Of a stretch of DNA of 64,000 nucleotides, positions 54,701 through 62,461 are shown piece by piece (within the stretch, counting starts at the first letter, position 1; each line of letters opens with the position of its first letter). This DNA is from an uncultured Alphaproteobacteria bacterium. GTDB lineage: Bacteria; Pseudomonadota; Alphaproteobacteria; RF32; CAG-239. Where the stretch lies: contig CALXZL010000006.1 in the NCBI GenBank assembly GCA_944393215.1, positions 29,119 through 93,118 of the forward strand, given 5' to 3'. The notes beneath the pieces were generated by a model. The model was not told the origin of the DNA. It saw only the letters and a program-made list of their open reading frames with translations, and made no database searches. A program made the position numbers and the translations under genes.

Positions 54701-54833
54701 GAGTAGTATCGGTGGCAGTTGTTTGAGCCAAAGAAGAAAAAGAAAATAAACAGCCGACAAGAAAACAGATTCCGATAGCCAGTCGAATACTGCCTTTTTT
54801 TGCGTTAGTATGTCTATTTCCTTTTTTTACCAT
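51717..54833 (-). CDS. virB6: VirB6-like T4SS protein with N-terminal lysozyme-like domain
   Basis: 1038 aa. After a signal peptide (LAIGICFLVGCLFSFSSLAQ) comes a domain (about 75-300) with the landmarks of a phage/VgrG-associated lysozyme-like family: KYESAGNPCA (candidate catalytic E83), GDIGGCSYGSSQLA, LKTFLSTL, FEAAQEKYMQKMYYD, GIDFNSMSPELQMALFSAAV and MYVRRDYFYG. A Gly-Ser linker follows, then SCMTCPLF and the VirB6/TrbL membrane core with its helices (ATPVLTIVLLAWAIWIAFQV, LLIFCGAGIVIIIFPFLLVD). The 260-residue C-terminal tail is soluble. The fusion would bring peptidoglycan cleavage, normally done by VirB1, to the inner-membrane channel. It is the last of four virB6 genes in transcription order. 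Confidence 0.82.
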   Translation of the reverse strand: MVKKGNRHTNAKKGSIRLAIGICFLVGCLFSFSSLAQTTATDTTPADTSSGSVSGTLASKCSSSGCAKMYPEDNISQLHHKYESAGNPCAFNNCVAGDIGGCSYGSSQLACSSGSLKTFLSTLKSSNANLWSQLGGGSVEEMNSRACAAPATDFASKWKGICNDSQAAASFEAAQEKYMQKMYYDTAANAVKKNYGIDFNSMSPELQMALFSAAVAMGSPGGVNKLMKSIKNNIGDPAQMSEEELLEAMYVRRDYFYGSSSPAIRESVQKRNAKEGSEALESMKIRKAWEAEQQKPANQQKSYEEIVKEVTGKDPCTGNQSGSFNCSASGASGGSGSSGGSSGSGSGSGSGSGSGSGSDVTHVSDKDCSPSQYKMSYGSCMTCPLFAVIFNTASNIAKLTFDKLATPVLTIVLLAWAIWIAFQVLKFVSSFQSQDAPTLIKTLLNKSFVILIVVVFLQADSSTFFAMLMEPIFNTGFKLAQMASSEQACDIAKYNLMRDGGLPISMGESILCALQAIQNKLLETMALGAATMCVGLHVKGVLFIFPSFTYLISGLLIFCGAGIVIIIFPFLLVDSIFHLTVACALLPAAIGSYPFELTKKYSSEVWKIFMNAIFNFVFMSLVIYVLTGAIENTIMEGGVGQLTDSNFQEAIITTFVWGGVTLLKIVFILLLTWVILEEVNTFASQFAPSGIPGGIGQQIGGMAAQGTKQLGLKAVGGAKKVGGVLAENAKEKLGDMRRNAQMNHLQKHGKEVDVTDKDGNVIGKTYTIESKSWARGRNKTKTLTVMNNGTKMLESSKDYGNGKVVTTRSDGYLKQVETAKKDAQTGEIRVVSSEVEIQTAGLKAARNSDGSFNAASLNIALKNSAFSEKMIKAAALQQYAAQSGLPVNKGFSENEVKISQNENGQEVVEIVKTGNNGASQTLRMTMPTDPDSNRIVLESVDKDKDGNEVTLATDGMINKKQVKTFNQKTGKYETSERYGLSEYYAQRTQYGVDVDGDFAQIFEQKGGIAFSPEEQQKIKKALLKQRQKSQPDRIGELR

Positions 54834-54889
54834 ATTTCATATCCACATATTTTTATAAAATTCTTTTAATAAAAATTTATTAATTAATC

Positions 54890-57800
54890 TCACTTCGTGT
54901 TTCGATCTTGAGGGTTGTTAGGCGGTTCGCGCCGAGGTTCTTCTTGAGGACGAGGAGAAGGATTGTCTCGCCGGTTATTATCACCGACAGGAGGCGTATT
55001 CGAAGTCCGCGGCTGAGAAGGTCTATGTTCCTGCGAAGTCGTAGAGGTTGAAGACAGTTCATCCAATCGAGCCGCTTCGGCATCTTGTTCTTGTTGCCAA
55101 AGGTCTTGTTGTTCTCGCTGACGCTCTTGTTGCTCTTGTTGGCGCTCACGCTGACGTTCCCGTCTACGCTCTTCCTCGCGCTGGCGCCGACGTTCTTCTC
55201 TAAAGCGACGATTCTGTTCTCTTCTCTCGGCTTCATTTTCTTTAGAGCCGATTTCTTCTCCGGCGGCAGCCAGAATAACATTTCTGCCGAGTTTAAGAGT
55301 TTTGGCAGCCACAGAAAGAGTTTTGCTACCCGATTTAAGAGTCTTGGAAACAGCTTGCCCAACAACCGTTCTGTCTTTAACACCATGATATAAAACATTT
55401 GCACCTTGAACCAAAACATTTCCGGCTTGCATGGTTCCTTTGGTTAAAGATTCGGCAGCTTTATAGCCGGCATAAAGCGTATTATCAACAGTTTTAGCAG
55501 CAAATCCGAGAGTTTTCCCGACACCTTTTAACGGAGCTCCGACAAAAGTTCCGGCGAGAGGACGTGTTACGTATTTTGTATATTGATAAGCAACATTTAA
55601 GCGGCTGGCAACAACACTGATGGTATCTCCGGCAACCGAAGCCAAAGCCAGAGAACTATCTCCGATAGCGTAAGCACCGTAGGTTAGGGAGCTTGCAATA
55701 TTTTTAACCGGAGCTGTCACGGTTTGAGCAATACTAATTCCGGTAAGGAGCGCCCCTTCGGACAAATTATAAGCGCTGTCCAGCGTTTGGGTAGCGGTAT
55801 CGGCAATAGTCATTCCGAGCGCAACGGCAGGTCTGACAACACCGGTACCCAAAGTTTCAGCAATACCGTTTCTTGGACCTTCGGCAACGTATCCAACGCC
55901 GGAACGTATATTCCTTCCCAAGTTTCGAGCCGTGGCAATACCTAAAGAAATCCCGGTAAGATTAGCTACAGTATTAGCCGCATTGCTTTGCAAGCCGGTT
56001 TCTCTCTCCGTAGCGATTCTGAAATCATCAACAGTTTCTCTAAGATCATTAACACTATTAACCACATTACGTTTAAAGGCTTGAGGAGACAGGCTTTGAG
56101 CAGCTTCCTTCAGATCGGTTCCTGCTAAAGAAATTCTATCTTTGAAAGATTGTCCGATAGTGTTTAATCCACGAATATTTTGTTTGCTCCGTGAAATATC
56201 CTGTTGCGTTCGCTTATATTGATCGGCATAATATTTTCCAACAGGTTTCAAGAAGCTTCCGCTGGTAACATATTTGATAGATTTCTTGGAAAGAGCAGCC
56301 AATTTATCTGCAGCAGCACCGGACTTAATATTTTCATGAAGATTTTTCGCTTTAGAAAAGGCATTAGTAAGACCTCTTTTGCTCTTATTAAAGGTATTTG
56401 TTGCGCTTTGCGCCAAAGTAGAAGAGGCATTAGTAAGACCTTTGACAGATTTATTAAAGTCTTGATGTGCCGAGATGCGCATGGCATCCTTTTGTTCCAT
56501 GAGAGAATCAGCAAGTTTTCCGAGTTTTGGAGAGCGTTTCATGACTTTGATAAGCTTGTTAGGCGCCAAAGCGGCAACATTTTCCTTCAGAGCCCCGCCA
56601 AGATTTATTCCGGCATCTTTAATTTCAGCGCCCCCTTCTTTGGCAGCAGAAGCAATTCGACTAAAAGTATCTCGACCGGGAGACATCATAATATCTCCGC
56701 TTTTTTCCAAGCCTTTACCGAGTTTGTTGACTGATTTAGCAAGTCCTAAACCGACAGAGGCACTGATTTTCCCCAATTTACCTTGAAGTTTAGTAGCCGT
56801 TCCAGCATTATGCATTTTATTATAGTTATCCAAACTATCGGCGGCAGCTTTAAGATTTTTCTGCCTATTCACCCAACCGGCAGTTGCTTTGTTAATGCCT
56901 CGTCCGACAAATTTATTGGTAGCACCAAAGGCGGCACCGGCAGCTCCGATACCGACATTAGCGGCGGCTTTAGTTGCCGTAGTGGCGGCTTTACCGGCTT
57001 GGTGCGCCACAATTTGAGCTGCAGTTTTGAAGGGTGCGGAAATTTTATTAGTTGCCCACATGGTCGCAGCGGTTGCCATATGATGCAGGGGAGATCCGGC
57101 GGCACTGGTCATACCGGAAGCAAATTTACCGGGATAGTCATTGGTAATGGAAGAAATCATCTTAATACCGTAAATATAGCAGAAAAGGATAATAAGAAAG
57201 GCAGGACCAGTAAAATCAAATAAAGATTCGACATATTCCACGTTATCAACTTCAAAAGCTTTAAACAAAGCTTCTTTTCCAGAATAAGTTTGCCCGTTAA
57301 TATCCAAATCACCTTCAGCAGAAAATGCCTCACTGATAAGACGAATGGCATAAGAAGCAGATAAAGCCAAAAATAGGAAGGTAAAAGCTGCATTAAGAGC
57401 AATTTCAACCACAGACTTTAATTTATCGGAAGTCATTTTAAAAGGCCATAACCCGATAACAACCGGTAAAGCTATAATAGCAAAACCAATTTTAAAGGGA
57501 ATATCAATAAGATAGTAGCATACGGATAGAACCATCATAAAGCCGGCACACCAGATAGCAGCCCCACAGAGCCAAAGCCATATATCGGGAATATTAATTT
57601 CAATGATTCCTGGAACATAAATATGTAAACCGTTTTGGATGGAAAAACAAGTTAATCCGCTTCCGATAATAAGGTTGGTTGCAACTTCATTACTAACGCC
57701 TTCGGAAAGTTTTAATATTTTATCCATAACCGGTTTTGATACAATATCAGTTGGTCCCGAATATTGGTTTTCGGCAGCCGGATCGGAAGAAATATCAATA

Positions 57801-58396
57801 TTTTCGGTTTCAAGTAACATGGCAGAACCAAATTCAGCGCCGGCACCGAGAATAGGGTTTATGGCATAGCTGACAAGAGTTCCTATTCCGGAATTGATAA
57901 AACAATAAGCAACCAAAACTTTACCAAAGAAAATAATTAGTTCATTTGTCATGGTAGAAGGTTCTTCGTTTGCCAGGGAAGAAACTTTTTGTAAAGCCCA
58001 GAACGCCAACCATAGAGCACTACCAAGGAGCAAGAGCTTATTTCCGGCTTCTTTTGACACATCATAAACCTTGCTTGCGGCACGCATAAAAGAGGCGAGT
58101 AAAACATTAACAATTTCGCAAGGGAAACAATCCCCTTGATAACGTTCTTTTAAAACATTCATGCCGGGGCAAGCCACCCCGTTTTTGATATTTGAATTAT
58201 CAACTTGCGCTCTGAAATTTTTGTCAGTTAAATATTTCATTTCACATTGTTTTTTAGACATACCCTGACAAATATCGGAAGCATAAACGGAAGAAGAAAA
58301 ACAACAAGCGGAGATAAAGCACATAAAGACAGAGAACCAAAAAATTTTGGAAGCAAAGATTTTGACAAATATATCATACATATTTTTTATCAACAT
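54890..58396 (-). CDS. virB6: VirB6-like T4SS protein, large (1168 aa)
   Basis: A signal peptide (FWFSVFMCFISACCFSSSVYA) and a cysteine-rich leader (DICQGMSKKQCEMKYL, GDCFPCEIV) precede the VirB6 core, about 85-430: LLLLGSALWLAFWALQKVSS, NPILGAGAEFGSAMLL and DIPFKIGFAIIALPVVIGLW. From about 440 the protein continues with some 700 residues of alanine-rich amphipathic helices (AGKAATTATKAAANVGIGAA) and ends in an Arg/Glu/Gln-rich coil and a Pro/Arg-rich tail. The extended C-terminus is like rickettsial VirB6 proteins, whose tails are large. The tail's side of the membrane is not settled. AGGAAC precedes the ATG, and the gene starts 7 bp after the preceding virB6. Confidence 0.85.
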   Translation of the reverse strand: MLIKNMYDIFVKIFASKIFWFSVFMCFISACCFSSSVYASDICQGMSKKQCEMKYLTDKNFRAQVDNSNIKNGVACPGMNVLKERYQGDCFPCEIVNVLLASFMRAASKVYDVSKEAGNKLLLLGSALWLAFWALQKVSSLANEEPSTMTNELIIFFGKVLVAYCFINSGIGTLVSYAINPILGAGAEFGSAMLLETENIDISSDPAAENQYSGPTDIVSKPVMDKILKLSEGVSNEVATNLIIGSGLTCFSIQNGLHIYVPGIIEINIPDIWLWLCGAAIWCAGFMMVLSVCYYLIDIPFKIGFAIIALPVVIGLWPFKMTSDKLKSVVEIALNAAFTFLFLALSASYAIRLISEAFSAEGDLDINGQTYSGKEALFKAFEVDNVEYVESLFDFTGPAFLIILFCYIYGIKMISSITNDYPGKFASGMTSAAGSPLHHMATAATMWATNKISAPFKTAAQIVAHQAGKAATTATKAAANVGIGAAGAAFGATNKFVGRGINKATAGWVNRQKNLKAAADSLDNYNKMHNAGTATKLQGKLGKISASVGLGLAKSVNKLGKGLEKSGDIMMSPGRDTFSRIASAAKEGGAEIKDAGINLGGALKENVAALAPNKLIKVMKRSPKLGKLADSLMEQKDAMRISAHQDFNKSVKGLTNASSTLAQSATNTFNKSKRGLTNAFSKAKNLHENIKSGAAADKLAALSKKSIKYVTSGSFLKPVGKYYADQYKRTQQDISRSKQNIRGLNTIGQSFKDRISLAGTDLKEAAQSLSPQAFKRNVVNSVNDLRETVDDFRIATERETGLQSNAANTVANLTGISLGIATARNLGRNIRSGVGYVAEGPRNGIAETLGTGVVRPAVALGMTIADTATQTLDSAYNLSEGALLTGISIAQTVTAPVKNIASSLTYGAYAIGDSSLALASVAGDTISVVASRLNVAYQYTKYVTRPLAGTFVGAPLKGVGKTLGFAAKTVDNTLYAGYKAAESLTKGTMQAGNVLVQGANVLYHGVKDRTVVGQAVSKTLKSGSKTLSVAAKTLKLGRNVILAAAGEEIGSKENEAERREQNRRFREERRRQREEERRRERQRERQQEQQERQREQQDLWQQEQDAEAARLDELSSTSTTSQEHRPSQPRTSNTPPVGDNNRRDNPSPRPQEEPRREPPNNPQDRNTK

Positions 58397-58402
58397 CAGT
58401 TC

Positions 58403-59779
58403 CTACCTTTTCCCTGCCAGAGTAGCAATTTTTCTCTGAATTTCAGTATATTTTTCTTTAGCTGCTTTATATTTTCTGTTTGCAGCCATAGCCGCTTTAC
58501 CAATATGGCTGTTTTTAGCTTTATCCACGGCTTTTTGAACTTTTTCTATTTTCTGGACAGCCTCAAGCCCTTTTGAAGCCCCGGCGGTTAACCAAGCCAA
58601 AATTCCCTTACCGACCATTTTAACCAAGGCAGCCAATTTTTTCTGGAAGTTAGCTTTAATAGATTCTCCTCCGACAATGGCAGAAACCATTTTTTGCGCT
58701 ACGGATAAAGTATTTTTAATAAGGAAGGCAACGAGGAGTAGGGCTAAAATTGCGGGGTTTAATTCTTTAAACGTCTCTTTTTGATCGCCTTGCGGATTAA
58801 ATACATCGGGATTATCCTGCAAAATTTGCATAACGGCAAGCAACGCCATAGAGATTAAAATGGCAATCATCATCATAAAGGCTGCAGAATTGAGGATAGA
58901 TTTAAAACCGCTAACTGCCCATTTTTTTGTTTGATCAAAGGCATAAGACATAATCAGGATAGGGAGCATAACAATCATCAAAGTAAATTTAAAAATAGTA
59001 TCAACAAGATAAAATACAAAAGACAATTTGATGATTGTAAAGGTAACCAAAATAAGGAGCCCGACAATGGTAGCCATAAATCCCGGCATTTTCATAACTT
59101 CAAAAGCTAGAGCGTTACCCAAGGTCAGGCGTTCGTTAACGGCACAAATCATACACTCCATCATTTCTCTGGGAGCAGAAGGGAAGCCTGAGGTTGAAGC
59201 CTGCATAGAACCGGTAGCACGACAAACCACATTTGAACCGGCAGTAATGGTTTCGCCAAAAACAACCACGGTATTATTTCCTGCCGCATCGGCACCTGAT
59301 GTAGCCTCAAGCACTTTACTCCCGAATTCTAAAAAGGCATTATATACAGGAAAAATAATCATATTAAGCACCCAAAGTAAGCCATCAGTAGAAGAAGCCA
59401 GCCATCCGCAGACAAAACAAATTAAGAGCTTTTTCAGTGTCTCATTCCACATTTGAGCATTTTCCCCGCCAGTATCCTTAATAGAACTGACAAATTTAAG
59501 AAGACGGAAGGAAAACCAAACGGCAAAGGCGACCAACATCAAAGTAAGAGCCCCTTTGGTAATTTTAGAATACATCCCCATAGAGACAGAGCCCATAGTA
59601 TCATAAAGAACAGTTAACATAGACTTTTGCCAACAGTTGCGATGCTCTTTAGCCACATCTTCTGAGTTTACACCTTCAGGAGTTGTGCCATCTTTTGAAC
59701 AACCGGACAGGGTAAAGGATACTGCAACCAAAAGAAGCAGCATTGCCAAAAATCTGATTATGTTTACCCTTCGAGTCAT
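58403..59779 (-). CDS. virB6: VirB6-like T4SS protein, lipoprotein signal (458 aa)
   Basis: The shortest VirB6 of the set. The N-terminus has a lipobox-like signal (MLLLLVAVSFTLSGC), then NCWQKSMLTVLYDTMGSV and the VirB6 core: ALTLMLVAFAVWFSFRLLKF, FPVYNAFLEFGSKVLEATSG, FVFYLVDTIFKFTLMIVMLP and MSYAFDQTKKWAV. The basic C-terminal helix (KAAMAANRKYKAAKEKYTEI) is short. Lipidation of a VirB6 would be unusual; the signal may instead act as a first membrane helix. It lacks the CxxC of its three paralogues. Order and strand put it in one operon with the other virB6 genes. Confidence 0.83.
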   Translation of the reverse strand: MTRRVNIIRFLAMLLLLVAVSFTLSGCSKDGTTPEGVNSEDVAKEHRNCWQKSMLTVLYDTMGSVSMGMYSKITKGALTLMLVAFAVWFSFRLLKFVSSIKDTGGENAQMWNETLKKLLICFVCGWLASSTDGLLWVLNMIIFPVYNAFLEFGSKVLEATSGADAAGNNTVVVFGETITAGSNVVCRATGSMQASTSGFPSAPREMMECMICAVNERLTLGNALAFEVMKMPGFMATIVGLLILVTFTIIKLSFVFYLVDTIFKFTLMIVMLPILIMSYAFDQTKKWAVSGFKSILNSAAFMMMIAILISMALLAVMQILQDNPDVFNPQGDQKETFKELNPAILALLLVAFLIKNTLSVAQKMVSAIVGGESIKANFQKKLAALVKMVGKGILAWLTAGASKGLEAVQKIEKVQKAVDKAKNSHIGKAAMAANRKYKAAKEKYTEIQRKIATLAGKR

Positions 59780-59814
59780 AGCACAATTCCATTATAGAAT
59801 ATTAATAAACGTTA

Positions 59815-60184
59815 TTATTCCTCTTCTTTTTCCTCTGTTTCCGTTGGTGTTGCACTATTAGCTTCTTTTACCTTTCCGGCTGTTTTAGAAACTGTAGCTC
59901 CGGTCTCTTTAACCGCTTTACCGGTTGTCTTCATAGCGCTACCGGCAACTTTTCCTGTAACAGCAGTAGCCTTCATCGTTGCGCCTGCAACCATACCGGC
60001 ACTTCCGGCAACAATTCCTCCGACACTACCGGAAGCCAAAGCCGACTTACTGGCATTCATTGTTGCATTAGCTCCTTTATCAACAACATTGCTTACATCT
60101 TTAACGGCTTTTCCTCCGGTTTCCATAGCTCTTCCGGCAGTTTCAACAGTCTTACCTGCAACTTGAGCAGTGGATGCTGCAAAA
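59815..60184 (-). pseudogene. Out-of-frame C-terminal tail of the upstream VirB6
   Basis: About 120 codons in a reading frame shifted by one base relative to the VirB6 gene at 60185-62221. The encoded sequence (NFAASTAQVAGKTVETAGRA, then GTAGKVKEANSATP-like helices ending ETEEKEEE) is the amphipathic Ala/Thr/Lys tail typical of VirB6 proteins and has no start of its own. It joins directly to the Gly-rich repeat where the upstream frame stops, so it is most simply the detached end of that protein. Confidence 0.7.
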
Positions 60185-62221
60185 TTAACCGCCGCCGCCA
60201 CCGGAACCGCCGCCACCACCGGGAGCGCCACCACCACCAGGTGCACCAGCTCCACCGGGAGCGCCACCACCGGGAGCACCAGCACCACCAGGTGCACCAG
60301 CTCCACCGGGAGCACCGGCACCACCAGGTGCACCAGCTCCACCGGGAGCACCGGCACCACCGGGAGCACCGGCACCACCGGGAGCACCGGCACCGGCTCG
60401 CCCGCCACCACCGGGAGCGCCACCACCGGGAGCTGCAGCATTTGCACCGGTTTTGCCTCCAAATTTTCCTAATCCCAATTTTTTAGCCACAGCATTTCCG
60501 GCTTTAGATGTCACATCTTTTGCCTTATTTGCAGCGGCTTGTCGTACAGGTCTAGTAGCCGTTTTAGCAAGATTAGCAGCGCCACGGGCAGCCATACCGC
60601 CAATTCCTGAAGCAATATTAATACCAGCACCGCCAGCCATTTTATTAGCTAAAGTAGAAGATTGGCTTGAAAACTTAAACCCAAAAATACAACAAAAGAT
60701 CAAAATTAAGAATCCCCCAAAACCTAAATCGGTTAATTCCTTCACTTCATCAATATTATCCCCGCTGAGAGCCTCCGCTAAAGTAGACATACCTCCGGCA
60801 GTAGAAGAAGAATCTGAAGATTCTGTTTGAGTGGCAGAAGCAGAACTGTTCATCGCCTGTCCGATAAGTTGAGAGTTAATACTGACAACAATTCCCACAA
60901 ATACAAATGTAAAGAACACATTAAGGAACATATCAATTCCGGTTTTGGAATATTTATTTGTAATTTTAAAGGGCCAGCAAGCAATCAAGAATGGCATCAA
61001 AGCACCGACAATACCTAAAGTGACTACGCCGTCAATTAAAAAGAATGCAAAAGCCAAGGACAGCATTAAAGAAAAGCCCCAAATAAATAGTCCTTGGAAC
61101 ACCATGTTAAAATCCCAAAATCCGGCAATTTTACCAGCGGCAGCATGTCTGCCGACGCACATTAATGAAGAACCGATAGCTTGGTTTGTAGCAATCTCCA
61201 CTTGAACGGTACGAACATAGCAGTCTAATTTTGCATAAAGAGATACAGGTAATAGTGCCGTATCGTTTTCAACAGACATCCCTAAGCATTCTTGAGCCAT
61301 ATCCGAAGCTTGAAAAAGCATGGCAGAACCAAATTCTAATCCCGCACCTAAGACGGGAGAAATAAAATATTGATAAATTTGATCAGGATTCATCAAAAAC
61401 AAAAAGGCAAGAAGAACTTTAAAACTTTGTGTCAACAATTCTTTAATAAACGGAGGTGCATCAGTTTTGGTAAAGGAGCTGACATGAGCCAACACTTTAA
61501 AGGCAATATAGATAGCAAAACCGAGCAACATAACGGTAGCCATAGGCGTAGCCAATTTTCCGAAAGACAATTCAGCCATTTCCTGAGCCGCACCGTATAA
61601 AACAGCAAACAAGGGACAGAACGTACAACTCGAAGCATCTGCAATGGCAATGGGAAGAGGGGGACAACCTTTAAGGTTACCTTTAATAGCAGCAGCACCA
61701 CCGAAAATAGTTTTTGTATATTTGATTGTTTCGCCGGTAGCCGGATCAACATATTCATAAATATCGCCTGTTATGCTTAAGTTACTGAAGAAATTGAAAG
61801 CAGTTTTAATTCCGCCTAAAGAAAAGCTGACACCTGTTTTGACAACACCTTTCAACGCTTCCCAAGCAGCGCTTCCGTAATTTCCTTCTTCCCATTCTTT
61901 TTTTGTGGCAGCAGCAGATTCTGTGGCAGTATCGACCACATCTTTAGCTGCATCATAAATAGCATCACCGGCAGCATTTAAGCCGGTATAATTATCTCCG
62001 GTATCTTTTCCTTTTGAACTTTCAATTCTATCTTTTTCGTTTTGCTGGGCTTGGTTAAGATAATCATGAACGTTGGCACTTGTACCGGAAGAAGAATCAG
62101 AACCCGAATTGCTTCCCGGAGCGGCAGTCTGAGCAAAAGCAATGGTCGGCATTTGAACAAAAGCCAAAGCAAAGATAAAAGTAGATATTCTAAAAAAATT
62201 AATTATCTTTGTTGTTCTCAT
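60185..62221 (-). CDS. virB6: VirB6-like T4SS protein, ends prematurely in a Gly-rich repeat
   Basis: About 678 aa. A signal peptide (FALAFVQMPTIAFAQ), a soluble segment of about 130 residues, a cysteine motif SCTFCPLF matching the lysozyme-bearing paralogue, and the VirB6 core: ATPMATVMLLGFAIYIAFKV, SPVLGAGLEFGSAMLF, GFSLMLSLAFAFFLIDGVVT and LMPFLIACWPFKI. The end is a run of GAPGGA repeats closing GGGGSGGGGG and a stop. Reading on in the +1 frame gives a further VirB6-like tail, so the gene is probably frameshifted or the repeat misassembled. I chose the ATG at 62221 (GGAGGG upstream), not the TTG at 62356, because it begins a proper signal peptide. It is first in the virB6 run. Confidence 0.8.
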   Translation of the reverse strand: MRTTKIINFFRISTFIFALAFVQMPTIAFAQTAAPGSNSGSDSSSGTSANVHDYLNQAQQNEKDRIESSKGKDTGDNYTGLNAAGDAIYDAAKDVVDTATESAAATKKEWEEGNYGSAAWEALKGVVKTGVSFSLGGIKTAFNFFSNLSITGDIYEYVDPATGETIKYTKTIFGGAAAIKGNLKGCPPLPIAIADASSCTFCPLFAVLYGAAQEMAELSFGKLATPMATVMLLGFAIYIAFKVLAHVSSFTKTDAPPFIKELLTQSFKVLLAFLFLMNPDQIYQYFISPVLGAGLEFGSAMLFQASDMAQECLGMSVENDTALLPVSLYAKLDCYVRTVQVEIATNQAIGSSLMCVGRHAAAGKIAGFWDFNMVFQGLFIWGFSLMLSLAFAFFLIDGVVTLGIVGALMPFLIACWPFKITNKYSKTGIDMFLNVFFTFVFVGIVVSINSQLIGQAMNSSASATQTESSDSSSTAGGMSTLAEALSGDNIDEVKELTDLGFGGFLILIFCCIFGFKFSSQSSTLANKMAGGAGINIASGIGGMAARGAANLAKTATRPVRQAAANKAKDVTSKAGNAVAKKLGLGKFGGKTGANAAAPGGGAPGGGGRAGAGAPGGAGAPGGAGAPGGAGAPGGAGAPGGAGAPGGAGAPGGGAPGGAGAPGGGGAPGGGGGSGGGGG
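60188..60436 (-). repeat. GC-rich tandem repeats coding GAPGGA
   Basis: About a dozen imperfect 18-bp units encoding Gly-Ala-Pro-Gly-Gly-Ala, with shorter GGC-rich units at each end. It is strikingly GC-rich for this AT-rich window and coincides with the reading-frame change in the VirB6 gene. Confidence 0.92.
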
Positions 62222-62399
62222 TAGAATTGCCCTCCGTAAAAGGATTCCCGATAACCTTCCACCCAATGAATAATAAGATAAAAACAAGCAAGATGGCAAA
62301 AAACAAAGCATAACGACCGGTAAACCAGCCAAAAAAGTCAAGATAATATGCTGCAAAAATCAGCAGCAGGATAAAAATATTAACTAAATATGTTTTCAT
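62199..62399 (-). CDS. Small two-helix membrane protein upstream of the virB6 set
   Basis: 66 aa. Two hydrophobic helices (YLVNIFILLLIFAAYYLDFF and YALFFAILLVFILLFIGWKV) and a polar tail NPFTEGNSNENNKDN. Its end overlaps the start of the first virB6 gene by 23 nt, so it is translated from the same message. A TATAAT hexamer at 62419-62424 (minus strand) could be its -10. Small membrane proteins of this kind accompany several T4SS loci; its own role is unknown. Confidence 0.55.
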   Translation of the reverse strand: MKTYLVNIFILLLIFAAYYLDFFGWFTGRYALFFAILLVFILLFIGWKVIGNPFTEGNSNENNKDN

Positions 62400-62461
62400 G
62401 TCATTACTTCTTATTTCTATTATATTACCATAAAATCCTTTAAAACAGTGTTACAGTTTTT

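Noticed and set aside
54880-55419. Alternative minus-strand frame of 179 aa at the end of the second VirB6
   Set aside because: It lies wholly inside the VirB6 gene, whose own frame has a coherent domain series and codon use.
60163-60486. Plus-strand open frames rich in His/Arg/Thr
   Set aside because: They are reverse readings of the GGC/GCC repeat of the VirB6 gene and have no start signals.
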